In this document: one piece after another, positions 32,607-42,333 of the stretch
Layout of the letters: every line of letters begins with the position of its first letter
How positions within the stretch are numbered: position 1 is the stretch's first letter
From: Verrucomicrobiaceae bacterium
Lineage (GTDB): Bacteria; Verrucomicrobiota; Verrucomicrobiia; Verrucomicrobiales; Verrucomicrobiaceae
DNA: 64,000 bases
Direction of reading: 5' to 3'
NCBI GenBank assembly: GCA_016795465.1
Contig: JAEUHK010000126.1
Span: 186,001-250,000 of the forward strand
Notes under the pieces: generated by a model
Told to the model about the DNA's origin: nothing
Seen by the model: the letters and a program-made list of their open reading frames with translations, nothing else
Database searches by the model: none
Program-made: the position numbers and the translations under genes

Positions 32607-33973
32607 GCGTGGGAGGGGTTCGGGTGAGTGTGAATGGCTGGTAAAGGTGGCAGCGCCCAGGGCGAGGGAGGCGCGGCAGGCTTCGCGGCATAGACGGGGC
32701 GTGTGAGGCGGTTCAGCGAGATGCCGAGGAAGACCCAGAAGAGTGAGAAGCCGCTGAAGACATTGCCCACATAAAGGAAGACGAGGCAGCCGAGCAGCAC
32801 GGCGCGGCCGGTGAAGAGAAACGGATCGCGTCCGCCGAGGCGGATGCGGCGTGTGAGCTCGCTCCAAATCTTGGCCATCGCGGCGAAGAAGCACAGACCG
32901 CCGATCCAGCCGAACTGGCTGAAGACCTCGATGTAGCCGCTGTCACACCAGCCTTCCTTCGTGCCACCGCCGATGCGTCCGGCACCGAAGCCGGAGCTGC
33001 CGAGGCCGAGACCGAGCGGATGCTGCATGACCCACGGGACGCCGCTGGTGAAGATTTCGAGGCGGCCCTGATACGAGCCGTCGTTTTGGATCTCCTTCAG
33101 CGTGTCGAAGCGCTTTTGAATGCGTGACGAGCCCGGCAGATGCTCTAGGCCGAAGCTCAAACCGAGGCCGAGCATGCCGGCGAGCAGCAGCACACGCCCG
33201 AGGCCGCGGCCTTTGGAAAGGGCAGGTTGTAGCACGGCCACCAGCGCCACGATGATGAACATGCTGCGGCTCAGCGTGAGCACGACGACGGAGAACAGCA
33301 GCAGCACCGTGAGCCAGCCGCCGAGGATGCGCCAGCGTGGATGCAGGATCATCGGAATGGCCGCCCAGGCGAGGAAGGCCGCGCAGGGGCCGCGTTCATG
33401 CATTGTGGAGAAGACGGACATCTCCGTGGGCCGGAGCTGGCCGAGGTAGCCGACGAATTTCACCTCCGTGACCCAGAAGGCATCCCACGGCGGGATGGTG
33501 AGGTATTGAAACCAGCCGTAAAGCGCCACGAGAAGCGCCGCGTAGCCGCAGGACTTCATCCAGCGGTCAGCGGTGCTCGTTTGCACGGGCGCGGTGGCGG
33601 CAAACAAGAAGGCGCCAAAGCCCGCGAGCCACTCGCCGAGCGAGTAAACGGCACCGATGCCGGAGTTCATGAAGCCGATGGCCATGCCATGAGCCAGCGC
33701 CACCATGATGAGCATGGCGATGGAGCGGCTGCGCGGCGTGAGCTGGCCAAAGCGCGACATCGCCGGGATGAGCAGCAGGGCGCTGACGATGAGCGGCGTG
33801 AGGCTGATGGGCGAGAGCGGGTTGAACGCGCCATTGATGTAAAAGTCCACGAGGCGGCGGATGCCGCGATTCAGCGCCACGATGAAAAACGCGTAGTCCA
33901 GCAGCCAGCTCGAACGCGTGGCGGCGAGCCACAGCGCGGGCAGGATCATCAGGACGGTGACTGCGAGTTCCAT
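32603..33973 (-). CDS. O-antigen ligase/polymerase (Wzy/WaaL family)
   Basis: A 456-residue membrane protein with about 11 hydrophobic segments. A large periplasmic loop precedes PLGLGLGSSGFGAG and a later GYIEVFSQFGWIGGL helix, the usual Wzy_C arrangement. Members polymerise lipid-linked repeat units or ligate them to an acceptor. The C-terminal tail is proline-rich and low-complexity. It is the first of two such genes; the other is at 49436-50860. Confidence 0.82.
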   Translation of the reverse strand: MELAVTVLMILPALWLAATRSSWLLDYAFFIVALNRGIRRLVDFYINGAFNPLSPISLTPLIVSALLLIPAMSRFGQLTPRSRSIAMLIMVALAHGMAIGFMNSGIGAVYSLGEWLAGFGAFLFAATAPVQTSTADRWMKSCGYAALLVALYGWFQYLTIPPWDAFWVTEVKFVGYLGQLRPTEMSVFSTMHERGPCAAFLAWAAIPMILHPRWRILGGWLTVLLLFSVVVLTLSRSMFIIVALVAVLQPALSKGRGLGRVLLLAGMLGLGLSFGLEHLPGSSRIQKRFDTLKEIQNDGSYQGRLEIFTSGVPWVMQHPLGLGLGSSGFGAGRIGGGTKEGWCDSGYIEVFSQFGWIGGLCFFAAMAKIWSELTRRIRLGGRDPFLFTGRAVLLGCLVFLYVGNVFSGFSLFWVFLGISLNRLTRPVYAAKPAAPPSPWALPPLPAIHTHPNPSHA

Positions 33974-33975
33974 GA

Positions 33976-34635
33976 TCAGCGGGCAGGAAGAGGTGCGGCC
34001 GATGGTGAAGGAGCGTCCACGAGCTCGGCGTGGGCTTGCAGGCGTGGATTTCGGCCCACCCAGGCCATCACAGGGCCAAACCAGGACGAAGGGATGTAGT
34101 CGAAGCTCTCGATGCGGCGTGTGCCGATCTCCCGCGCCGGATTGCCACCGACGACGGTGAAGGGCGGCACGTCACGCGTGACGACCGCACCCGCAGCCAC
34201 GACGGCACCACGGCCGATGCGCACGCCTTTGAGGATCATCGCATCCGTGGCGATCCACGCATGATCTTCAATGATGATGGGCGAGAAGACATGGTCGTAA
34301 GTAGGCGAGTGAATGTCATGCGAGCCGGTGATAAGGCGCACGCCGTCATTGATGACGACGCAGTTGCCGATCTCGATGCGCTCATGCGTTTGCATGCGGG
34401 TGATGCCGAGGCAGCAGCATTCGCCGATGCGCAGATGCGAGGCATCGCCATGCACGGTGAGATGCGAAATGACGCTCGATGAGGCGATGCGGGCCCCTTT
34501 GAGACGCCAGCGGAGGGACTGCAGGGCATAGCCGAGCAGCGTGGGGAGATTCCACACGCGTTTCATCCAGGTGCGCAGCCACGCACGGCTGAAAAGCGCG
34601 GGGCGGGTGCGATGTTGGAGCAGGAAGGAGATCAT
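33976..34635 (-). CDS. Hexapeptide-repeat acetyltransferase (WcaF/NodL-like)
   Basis: 219 residues from MISFLLQHRTRP, ATGA-coupled to the GT2 gene. The beta-helix contains ITGSHDIHSPTY with a catalytic-type His, then IIIEDHAWIATDAMILKGV and VVAAGAVVTRDVPPFTVVGG. This is the WcaF/LacA-like acetyltransferase layout, expected to O-acetylate a sugar of the repeat unit. Confidence 0.87.
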   Translation of the reverse strand: MISFLLQHRTRPALFSRAWLRTWMKRVWNLPTLLGYALQSLRWRLKGARIASSSVISHLTVHGDASHLRIGECCCLGITRMQTHERIEIGNCVVINDGVRLITGSHDIHSPTYDHVFSPIIIEDHAWIATDAMILKGVRIGRGAVVAAGAVVTRDVPPFTVVGGNPAREIGTRRIESFDYIPSSWFGPVMAWVGRNPRLQAHAELVDAPSPSAAPLPAR

Positions 34636-35615
34636 GGCGCGGCGGGGAGAGCGGTGGTCGAGAGGCTGTGAGGCTCGCCGGAGGCTCCGAGGCAGGTTTT
34701 GAAGGCAGCAGCTCGTCCGGCCCAGGTGGCGGCAAAACGGGCCGCGGGCTGCGATTGAGGCTTCATGATGAAATCGACGGCGCGGAGCAGTCCGGGGCAC
34801 ACATGACTGCCCACGAGCATCTGCCACAGCGGGATGGTCCAGCGGACGAGGCCGCTGCCATGCTTCAGCGCGACGAAGGTCTCATTGTAGGCGATGTCGC
34901 TGGTGCCTTCGAAGTTGAAGATGCCGCGATGCACGGTGTCGCCATCATGACGCGGGGCCACGTTGTGGATGATGGTGACACTCGGATCGAAAATCATGTG
35001 TTTGCCCGCCGCGAGAGCTTGGAGGCCGAGAGCGAGCTCCCAGTTCACCTGCGCTCCACGACCGCGGAGGCCGTTTTCAAAGCCGCGACGGCGCAGGAAG
35101 CTGCCGCGGAAGAGGCAGTTCGATCCACGCAGCACCTGCACGGGTCGTGCGCTGCCGCCGCCGCGATGATGACCACCGGTGACACGGCCAAACCAATGCA
35201 CATTGCCCACATCGAGCACCAGCGGCTCGGTGCGGCGCATCTCGGGATAGTCCATCAGCAGATCACGACCTCCGGCGGCGACGACGTCCTGATGCGAGCG
35301 AACATGCTCCAACATGGCGGCGAGCCAGTGCGGCGGGATTTCGACATCATCATCGAGCAGCGCGATGAAGTTCGAGCGGCATTCGGCGAGGCAGGAGTTC
35401 ATCGAGCCGACCACGCCGATGCCGCGAGCTTCGACGGCCATCACCGGCAGACGCGTGGCAAACTCCGCGATGACGGCGGGCGTGAGGTCGTCATCGGCCC
35501 GCACGCCGACGCGGATGCGTGTGGCGCGGAGTTCTTGTCGGGAGAGCGCTTCCAGGCAGCGGCGGAGATGATCCGGACGCTTCAGAGTGGGAATGATGAT
35601 GTCGATGGTGGCCAT
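34632..35615 (-). CDS. GT2 family glycosyltransferase
   Basis: A 327-residue GT-A enzyme with DIIIPTLKRPDHL, the DxD-type LLDDDVEIPPHW and a catalytic-region WELALGLQALAAG. No membrane helix is evident. It lies 12 bp after the GT4 gene and is coupled to an acetyltransferase. Confidence 0.9.
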   Translation of the reverse strand: MATIDIIIPTLKRPDHLRRCLEALSRQELRATRIRVGVRADDDLTPAVIAEFATRLPVMAVEARGIGVVGSMNSCLAECRSNFIALLDDDVEIPPHWLAAMLEHVRSHQDVVAAGGRDLLMDYPEMRRTEPLVLDVGNVHWFGRVTGGHHRGGGSARPVQVLRGSNCLFRGSFLRRRGFENGLRGRGAQVNWELALGLQALAAGKHMIFDPSVTIIHNVAPRHDGDTVHRGIFNFEGTSDIAYNETFVALKHGSGLVRWTIPLWQMLVGSHVCPGLLRAVDFIMKPQSQPAARFAATWAGRAAAFKTCLGASGEPHSLSTTALPAAP

Positions 35616-35627
35616 GATCGGGAGGTC

Positions 35628-36860
35628 TCAGGCGGCTTGGGGGATGGGGCGTTGCTCCACGACACCGTGGAGGATGCTGGAAAGGCGACGCGTGACGCGG
35701 CGGAGGTCGAAATGCGTCTCAGCGAGTTCACGCGAAGGCGTGATGGCAGTGCTGCGACGCTGAAAAATCTCTGCGAGTGCCGCGGCGAAGGTTTCGGGGC
35801 TATCGTCCGCGAGGTGGATGTCCCGCTCGCAGAGGTAATCGGCATTGCCATTCGTGCGGCCGACGATCACCGGCAGTCCGCAGGCCTGCGCCTCGGCCAC
35901 GGAAGAACCGAAATTTTCCTCGTCGCTCGGTTGCGCGAGCACGTCGTGCTTCTGCATGAGTTCCGGCACCTGCGTGCGTGGCATGGAGCGTATCCATTCG
36001 ATGCTTTGCGGGAACTCGAAGCTCTCGATGAGCTTTTCATAGCCCGGCACAAAACCAGTGCCGCCGACGATGGTGGCCTTCACGGGCAATCCGCCGCGAA
36101 TGGCATGCGAAAGGCCGCGGAGGAACACATCGAGCCGTTTCCGCGGAATGATGCGTCCGAGCCACAAAAGCTTCAAAACCTCCGAATCGGGCTTTGAGGC
36201 CTCAGAAGCATCAAACAGGCTCAAATCGATCGGATAAGGCAACGCGGAGGTTTGATCGGCCTGCACGCCGTACTCGGAGCGGAGCGTTTCGCACGACTGA
36301 CGGCTGCCGACGATGATATGATCGGAATGACGCAGCGGCGGCAGGCCGGCGGGCGAGAGACGCACATTCGCCAGCGCGAGCCATTTCAAGGCCGTGCAAG
36401 CTCCGGCAAGCCGGCGGATCTCGCCAAAGCGGCTGATGATGGAGCGTGCGTCCGTTCCGGGTGGTCCTTGGGCAAAACTGATCGAGGGTACATTGGCCAC
36501 ACGGCCCGGCGCATAGTCGCCAAGCCACAAACAGAGGTCGTAGCGACGGCGGCGATGCTCACGGCGCATGTGTTTGAGCAGCAAACGCGTGTAAGTGGCG
36601 CAATCGACGCGGCAGGCGACGAAGCCAAGAGCCGGCACTCGCTGCACTTTGGCCCGAAAACGATCGGGGCCGATGTTGTCCGTGCACACAAAACGAAACA
36701 GCGGATGCTCGCCGACGCAGGGACGCGGATCGACGAAGGACGGCTTCGAGAAGAAATCGATCTCGTGGCCTTCATTGAGCAGCGAGCGGAGCAGCAGCGC
36801 ATTGGCCGAGGCCACGCTGCCCTCCTGGCTGGAGACGTATCCGCTGACGGCGAGTTTCAT
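35628..36860 (-). CDS. GT4 family glycosyltransferase
   Basis: 410 residues from MKLAVSGYVSSQEGSVASAN, whose stop-start junction with the ATP-grasp gene is ATGA. The donor domain has LLWLGRIIPRKRLDVFL and EENFGSSVAEAQACGLPVI. Part of the long operon; substrate not determinable. Confidence 0.9.
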   Translation of the reverse strand: MKLAVSGYVSSQEGSVASANALLLRSLLNEGHEIDFFSKPSFVDPRPCVGEHPLFRFVCTDNIGPDRFRAKVQRVPALGFVACRVDCATYTRLLLKHMRREHRRRRYDLCLWLGDYAPGRVANVPSISFAQGPPGTDARSIISRFGEIRRLAGACTALKWLALANVRLSPAGLPPLRHSDHIIVGSRQSCETLRSEYGVQADQTSALPYPIDLSLFDASEASKPDSEVLKLLWLGRIIPRKRLDVFLRGLSHAIRGGLPVKATIVGGTGFVPGYEKLIESFEFPQSIEWIRSMPRTQVPELMQKHDVLAQPSDEENFGSSVAEAQACGLPVIVGRTNGNADYLCERDIHLADDSPETFAAALAEIFQRRSTAITPSRELAETHFDLRRVTRRLSSILHGVVEQRPIPQAA

Positions 36861-37804
36861 GACAACAGGGCGGGTTGCTGGAGGAGGCTTTCGAGGTTCC
36901 ACGACTCATGGCGCGGCTCCTTCCGCAGCCAGCGTTCGTGGATGGCGAGATCGAAGGAGGCGGGTGTGAAGACCTCCAGCCCGCTGCCGGGGAAGAAGGT
37001 CATCTCGCCGAAATAGACACCGAGGTCGGTTTGATACAGATCAACGCGGACGAAGTCATGCTCGCGAGAGAGGCGGCTGGCGATCTCGAGCATCGCATCG
37101 AGGTCACGCGGAGCAGGGGCGGGCGTGGGATAGCGATCATGGGCCAGCGAGACGGGCAGGCAGCGCCAGTCGGTGGTGTAAAGGCAACGCAGATGCTCGA
37201 TGTAGCGGCCGGTATCGTGCTGGATGAAGGCCACCTGGCCGCGGAAGCAGAAGAACTTGTAGTCTTCGGGCACGAGCGTGCCGGAAGGAAGAAACTCCTC
37301 GGCGATCATGGCGGGCTTCAGATGGCGATAACCGGGCTCGCGGGAGCCTGTGAAGTAGTCCGTGTCCATCCAAACCTTCAGCGCGGCCTTTTCATCGGCG
37401 GTGAGCGTGCGTGGTGAATGCACGAGGATGGTCATGCCGGAGCCGTGGGTGCCTTTGATGACGCAGCGAGGCACGATGGTATCGAAAAACGGATCATCGG
37501 CCCGGGTGGCATGATGCAGCGTCTTTGCCACGCGGCACTCTGCGGAGCCGCTGCGCATTTCATCGGCCACGAATTGCTTCACGATGTGCTTGTCCACCCA
37601 TGGGGCAAAGCTCGTCGAGCGTGGTAGTGTGACTTTCCGCATGAAAAGCCATTCGTTGAAAGAACGCGGATGGCGGACGCTCGGCCACCAGCCGAAGGTG
37701 CGCTTGAAGACGCGACACGATAGCAGGTAGCTGGCCCAGGCGCAGTCAGGGAGGATCTTGGCGAGCGTCTTGCCGAGCGCTCCGTTGTAGGATGGGAATG
37801 GCAT
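36857..37804 (-). CDS. TupA-like ATP-grasp family protein
   Basis: 315 residues. The HPRSFNEWLFMRKV start, DKHIVKQFVADE, VIKGTHGSGMTILVHS and AEEFLP segments match the TupA-like ATP-grasp family, first described near teichuronopeptide synthesis. The late HDFVRVDLYQTD and GEMTFFPGSG supply metal-binding residues. Such proteins are thought to join amino acids or peptides to carboxyl groups of sugars. UDP-glucuronate is made by this operon, so amide decoration of a uronic acid is a reasonable inference. Confidence 0.82.
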   Translation of the reverse strand: MPFPSYNGALGKTLAKILPDCAWASYLLSCRVFKRTFGWWPSVRHPRSFNEWLFMRKVTLPRSTSFAPWVDKHIVKQFVADEMRSGSAECRVAKTLHHATRADDPFFDTIVPRCVIKGTHGSGMTILVHSPRTLTADEKAALKVWMDTDYFTGSREPGYRHLKPAMIAEEFLPSGTLVPEDYKFFCFRGQVAFIQHDTGRYIEHLRCLYTTDWRCLPVSLAHDRYPTPAPAPRDLDAMLEIASRLSREHDFVRVDLYQTDLGVYFGEMTFFPGSGLEVFTPASFDLAIHERWLRKEPRHESWNLESLLQQPALLS

Positions 37805-37816
37805 GAGGAGCGTGGT

Positions 37817-38701
37817 TCAGGATTTCCAGAAGGGTTTCCACTTCGGCCCGAGGCCGAGGCGCTCACGCAGAGCGAGGGCGGCCTTGCCGAGCATGAAATC
37901 GAGGAAGCAGCCGAAGCGCAGCAGCACGGCGCTGCGGATGGCGAAGCCGCGTGTGTATTGATGAAACACGAGGAAGGGCATGCCATGCGAGGTGACGGCC
38001 CAGCGGCGGGACCAGTCAAAGCGGGTGGCGCGTGCCTGCTCGGCGCTGGCGGGCTTGTGCGCCGCACCGTAGTGCGCGATGAGACCATCGCCGGGTGAGA
38101 GCAGCGCCACGCGGTCGCGGAACTCGGGCAGACGGATGACATGGTTCGTGGCCACTTGATCACCGCCGAAACCACCGGTGGCCGTTTTGCAGATGGCGAA
38201 GCAGGCTTCGGAGAACTCCTTCATGTCCTTCGCGTAGCCGCCCATCACGCCAGCGCAGTACACCTCGGCATCGAGCAAACCGTCCGCGAGATGCGGGAAG
38301 AGCGTGCGCAGCGAGCGTTCGTTCCACCACTGGTCTTTGTAGCGCAGACCTTCGGAGGCGATGAACAGGCGCTTTTCCTTCAGGGCTTGATCCATGACGT
38401 AGGAAGGATTCGCCGCGAAGGCCACATCACGCACATCGGCCACCATGACGCGGTCTTCAGGCTCGCATTTCTCAAGGAAGGCGGCGATGTCGCGACGGCG
38501 GTCGCGGTTCACATCGTTGTCGCTTTGCGCCTGGACGAGCTGGATGCCAAGGCGCTGCATTTTGCGCAGCAACGAGGCCTCCAGGTGCTCGTAGCAGATC
38601 ATGATGATGCGGCCTTTGAAGCCGCTTTTCAGCGCGGAACGGTGCCAGCAGCACACATCCGCCCAGTCGTGGTAGTCGATAGCTCCGATGAGGTAGTCCA
38701 T
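37817..38701 (-). CDS. Putative GT-A type glycosyltransferase of uncertain family
   Basis: 294 residues, soluble. MDYLIGAIDYHDWADVCCWH, a DxD-like VMVADVRDVAF, EVYCAGVMGG and GGFGGDQVATNHVI resemble nucleotide-sugar transferases in which DxD binds metal and the late D-Q-x-x-x-N segment closes the site. It is not a canonical GT2. It lies 14 bp after a GT2 gene and 12 bp before the ATP-grasp gene. Confidence 0.6.
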   Translation of the reverse strand: MDYLIGAIDYHDWADVCCWHRSALKSGFKGRIIMICYEHLEASLLRKMQRLGIQLVQAQSDNDVNRDRRRDIAAFLEKCEPEDRVMVADVRDVAFAANPSYVMDQALKEKRLFIASEGLRYKDQWWNERSLRTLFPHLADGLLDAEVYCAGVMGGYAKDMKEFSEACFAICKTATGGFGGDQVATNHVIRLPEFRDRVALLSPGDGLIAHYGAAHKPASAEQARATRFDWSRRWAVTSHGMPFLVFHQYTRGFAIRSAVLLRFGCFLDFMLGKAALALRERLGLGPKWKPFWKS

Positions 38702-38715
38702 AAGAAGAGAGGAGA

Positions 38716-39642
38716 TCAGGCCGCGAGGGCGGCGCAGGGTGAGTGGTCGTGCTTGAGCTGCTGCCAGAGGCGCATCGTGCGCAGCGAGAGCGGGCGGCGT
38801 TTGCGCAGCAGCGCGGGGAGATCGTGCCAGAAGTCATGCACGGCCTCGCGGAAGAGCGGGAACCAGTTTCCGCCGGTCCATTCACCCGCGTAGCGCAGGT
38901 AGCTGGCGGCCTGCACGAGGCGTGGCAGCAGCGTGAAGGAGAGCAACCACAGCGGCTCATGCAGCACGGCCTGATACCAGATGTTGCGGGCATTGAGCTT
39001 GGCACGTTGACGGCTGTTGCGGGCCACGGGGCTTGGGTTGTGGCAGATGCAGCGTTCCGGCAGGTAGATCACGGCATACCCGGCATCCCAGTGGCGTTTG
39101 CAGAACTCGTTCTCCTCGTGCGCCATCTGCAGGAGTTCCTGGAAACCGCCGAGCTGGTGATACACATCAGCGCGTGTCATCGCGGCGCAGGTCATGAAGC
39201 CGCAGGCAAAGCAGGCATGCTCGACCGGCGCGGGCTGGGTGTAAGGTGCGAGCTCGCCCTGCTCGGTGGATTGCGGGTAGGCGATGGAGCCCACTGAGGC
39301 ATCGCGCTCGAGGATGCGCAGGCCTTTCTCGATGCCTTCGCGGTTCAGCAGGAGCGAATCATCATCCAGAAAAAGATACACGGAGCCGCTGGCACGCTCC
39401 GCGAGCTTGTTGCGGCCGGTGGTGGGAAACAGGCGCGTCTCCGAGATGACGATGCTGAGCTTCCGCCGCACGGAGGAGGCGACGGTCTCGAAGCAGTTGT
39501 CACGCCACGGATACGTCGGCGCGTTTTGCAGCAGCAGCACCTCGTGGAGGCGGTCGCCGAGCTTTTCGAGGCTTTCGAGGCAGCGCGTGGCTTCCTCAAG
39601 CCGGTCGCTGCAAATGATGAGGACGGAGATGGCGTGCTTCAT
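38716..39642 (-). CDS. GT2 family glycosyltransferase
   Basis: A 308-residue GT-A enzyme with ISVLIICSDRLEEA, the DxD-type FLDDDSLLLNREG and AHEENEFCKRHW. The C-terminus has amphipathic helices that may touch the membrane. It is 3 bp downstream of an acetyltransferase gene. Confidence 0.88.
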   Translation of the reverse strand: MKHAISVLIICSDRLEEATRCLESLEKLGDRLHEVLLLQNAPTYPWRDNCFETVASSVRRKLSIVISETRLFPTTGRNKLAERASGSVYLFLDDDSLLLNREGIEKGLRILERDASVGSIAYPQSTEQGELAPYTQPAPVEHACFACGFMTCAAMTRADVYHQLGGFQELLQMAHEENEFCKRHWDAGYAVIYLPERCICHNPSPVARNSRQRAKLNARNIWYQAVLHEPLWLLSFTLLPRLVQAASYLRYAGEWTGGNWFPLFREAVHDFWHDLPALLRKRRPLSLRTMRLWQQLKHDHSPCAALAA

Positions 39643-39645
39643 GGT

Positions 39646-40218
39646 TCAGTGAGTGGAAGAATTGCGAACAGGGCGGGCGGGCACGCCTGCCCAGACCTCG
39701 CCCGCGGGGACCGATTTCGTGACGACGGAGCCGGCGCCGATGACCGCGCCCTCGCCGATGCTCACGCCTTTGAGCACGATGCATCCGGCACCGAGCCACA
39801 CATTGCGGCCGAGCGTGATCGGAGCGCTGTGCAGCGGCTGCGCATTCATCGCGCGGGAGGCATCGCGGCCGTGATTGGTATCCACAAAGGTGCAGCCGGA
39901 GGCGATGAGACAATCATCACCGACCTCGATGCGCTCGCGGATGTTGAACTCGCATCCCCGGCCGATGAAGACGCGATCACCAAAGATCATCGAGGGGCCG
40001 GGCGTCCAGTAGTGGGAGTAATTGAAGAACACATCCGGCTGCACCGTGCAGTCGCGACCGAGCTGGATCTGATGCGGCCAGGTGACCTGCACACGCGGTA
40101 GATGCGTGCCGCTTCCAATGCGGGCACCGCGGAGGCGCAGCGCCAGCTTTCGCAGCGGCTGCACCGGTGATCCGGCGAGCACGAGGCGGCGGCAGGCTTT
40201 CTGGAGAAGGGCGGACAT
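39646..40218 (-). CDS. Hexapeptide-repeat acetyltransferase
   Basis: 190 residues from MSALLQKACRRLVLAG; a longer frame upstream overlaps the GT2 gene and is rejected. Beta-helix repeats include IFGDRVFIGRGCEFNIRERI, CTFVDTNHGRDA with a candidate catalytic His, and VIGAGSVVTKSVPAGEVWAG. It is expected to acetylate a sugar hydroxyl. It is the third hexapeptide acyltransferase of the long operon. Confidence 0.87.
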   Translation of the reverse strand: MSALLQKACRRLVLAGSPVQPLRKLALRLRGARIGSGTHLPRVQVTWPHQIQLGRDCTVQPDVFFNYSHYWTPGPSMIFGDRVFIGRGCEFNIRERIEVGDDCLIASGCTFVDTNHGRDASRAMNAQPLHSAPITLGRNVWLGAGCIVLKGVSIGEGAVIGAGSVVTKSVPAGEVWAGVPARPVRNSSTH

Positions 40219-40237
40219 GATGGATGACGCGGTGTTT

Positions 40238-41140
40238 TCAGAATCCAAACTTCGGCACGCGGCCTCGGCCGATCTCCCAGAAGGAGCTGCGCGGCGCGGT
40301 GGACCATTTTTTGACCCAGCCGGGTGTGTGAAGGACGACGAGAAGCCATTCACCGGCGAAGCGGAAGGCGGCGCGGAGATTCTCCAACGAGAGCCGTTGA
40401 TGGCGGAAGCGTGATTGGATCACGCGGAGCACGTGCCAGGGCAATCGCCACGCCACGGTGAGCGCGGAGGCACCTTGATCGAAGGCGAAGATGACCTTGC
40501 CCTCCCATCGCTTGGCGAGCTTCGCAGCTCCAGGAATCGGACGCAGCGGATGCACGACCATGGCGCTAGGCTCGAAGGTCATCTGATAACCGGCGCGGGA
40601 GAGTCGGGCGCTGAAATCGGTGTCCTCGGCATACACGCCGCCCGCGTAGCGATGATCGAAGCCATCCATGGCGTGGAAAATGTCCGCACGGATGGCGAAG
40701 TTGCACGAGCAGGTGAGATGACCGTGAAAGCGAAGCGTCTCCGGTGCCTCCCAAAGCAGCGAAGGTGGCGTGGGATCACGTCGTGTGGAGCCTTCGATGA
40801 TGCCGCAGGTCCTCGGAGCCTCACGAATGCCCACAAGATAGGCAGCGAGGTATTTCGCCGTCGGCTGGCAATCATCATCGAGGAAGATCAACCATTCGCC
40901 GGAGGCCGTTTTCGCCGCGGCATTGCGATTTGATGCCGGACCGCGACGAGGTCCGCGAAGCCATTTCGCCATCGGAAGCACCTGCGCGATGATTTCACAT
41001 GCCTGCCCATCTTTGCCGTCATCGGTGACGATGAGCTCCACGCTGCCATCGGCCGGCAGTTGCGGCGCGAGCAGCTCCAGGCAGCGGCGCAGATCCGCCG
41101 GGCGGTTGCAGGTGGGGATGATGAGCGTGGCGAGCGGCAT
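40238..41140 (-). CDS. GT2 family glycosyltransferase
   Basis: A 300-residue GT-A enzyme with TLIIPTCNRPADL, FLDDDCQPTAKYL as DxD region and GGVYAEDTDFSARL with the catalytic-base position. It resembles rhamnosyl-type GT2 enzymes only loosely. It lies 7 bp after the upstream GT4 gene. Confidence 0.9.
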   Translation of the reverse strand: MPLATLIIPTCNRPADLRRCLELLAPQLPADGSVELIVTDDGKDGQACEIIAQVLPMAKWLRGPRRGPASNRNAAAKTASGEWLIFLDDDCQPTAKYLAAYLVGIREAPRTCGIIEGSTRRDPTPPSLLWEAPETLRFHGHLTCSCNFAIRADIFHAMDGFDHRYAGGVYAEDTDFSARLSRAGYQMTFEPSAMVVHPLRPIPGAAKLAKRWEGKVIFAFDQGASALTVAWRLPWHVLRVIQSRFRHQRLSLENLRAAFRFAGEWLLVVLHTPGWVKKWSTAPRSSFWEIGRGRVPKFGF

Positions 41141-41147
41141 GGCGTGT

Positions 41148-42308
41148 TCAGTTTGGAAGTTGCGCTCCCCAGGCCTTCAGATGCGTGCCGACCATCTGCT
41201 CGGCGGTGAAGTGCGTGAGCTGATGACGCAGTCCGGCGAGCCCGAGACGGAGGCGATGCTCCGGATCGGTCAAAAGACGCAGCAGGCTCTCCGCGAGCTT
41301 TTTGGGCTCCTGCTCGGCCCACATGCCGGTGACGTTGTTTTCGACCAATTCGCGACTGGCAGGCGCGGTGCCGCAGACGACCGGTTTGCCATAAGACCAG
41401 GCTTCGACATACACGATGCCGAAGGATTCATGCGCGGAGGGAAGGCAGAAGGCATCGCACGCGGCATACGCATCGGCCTTTTCCTGCTCGGTGGGGCATC
41501 CGAGGTCACGCAGGCTCTCCGGCGAGATGCGGGAAAGACGCGCCTCATCGGCATCACCGGGGCCTGCGAGCAGCAAAACGGCCTCCGGGCACTCACGCAA
41601 CACGAGCGGCCAAGCATCGAGCAAAGCGGGATAACCTTTCCCGGCATCGCGACGGCCCAAAAAGAACACGACGGGCCGGTCATCGAGTTCCAACCACTCA
41701 CGAATGCGGGCCGCGTTGCCATTGCTGCGGCACATCGGCGGCAAACCACAGCGCACGAGTTTTTCCTCCGGCACGCCGCGGCTGAGCAGATGCGCACGTT
41801 CATACTCGGACTGGCAGAAGACGGCATCGGCCTTCGAATACAAACGCACGTCGAAAGCATCATCGCCCCAGGATTGCGGATGCACGGCGGGCCACACGGT
41901 GAAGGGCACCTTTGCCTCGCGAGCCTCACGCCACAGCGGATAGCCGATGATGTCCCAACCGGTGCCGACGAAGTGAAGCACATCGACTTCGCGAATGGCG
42001 GCATTCCACGCGTCGTGATGATTCATCACGCGGCTCAAGGTATCCGCAAAGGGAAGCAAACGAGCCCGCGAGGCGAGATGGCTGACCCAGCGATGCTGCT
42101 TTCTCCAGGTGGCCTGTGGCATGAGCTCGGCAGCGGGCCATTGCAGGCTGCTGGTGGTATCGGCATCGCCGGTCTGCACATGCTGGACGCTGAGAAACTG
42201 GCCATTGATGCGGAAGCGGCTCTGCAAGCTGGAGGCCAGCTCGCGTTGATACGCGGCGAGGCCGCCGACGGAGGCGGGATGAATGCGGGAGGCGATGGCG
42301 ACTTTCAT
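41148..42308 (-). CDS. GT4 family glycosyltransferase
   Basis: A 386-residue GT-B enzyme with SRIHPASVGGLAAYQRELA at the N-terminus and FFLGRRDAGKGYPAL plus HESFGIVYVEAWSYGKPVV in the donor domain. It lies 25 bp after the FkbM-like methyltransferase gene. Confidence 0.9.
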   Translation of the reverse strand: MKVAIASRIHPASVGGLAAYQRELASSLQSRFRINGQFLSVQHVQTGDADTTSSLQWPAAELMPQATWRKQHRWVSHLASRARLLPFADTLSRVMNHHDAWNAAIREVDVLHFVGTGWDIIGYPLWREAREAKVPFTVWPAVHPQSWGDDAFDVRLYSKADAVFCQSEYERAHLLSRGVPEEKLVRCGLPPMCRSNGNAARIREWLELDDRPVVFFLGRRDAGKGYPALLDAWPLVLRECPEAVLLLAGPGDADEARLSRISPESLRDLGCPTEQEKADAYAACDAFCLPSAHESFGIVYVEAWSYGKPVVCGTAPASRELVENNVTGMWAEQEPKKLAESLLRLLTDPEHRLRLGLAGLRHQLTHFTAEQMVGTHLKAWGAQLPN

Positions 42309-42333
42309 GTTCGCGAAGGCGGTGAAGGGTTTC

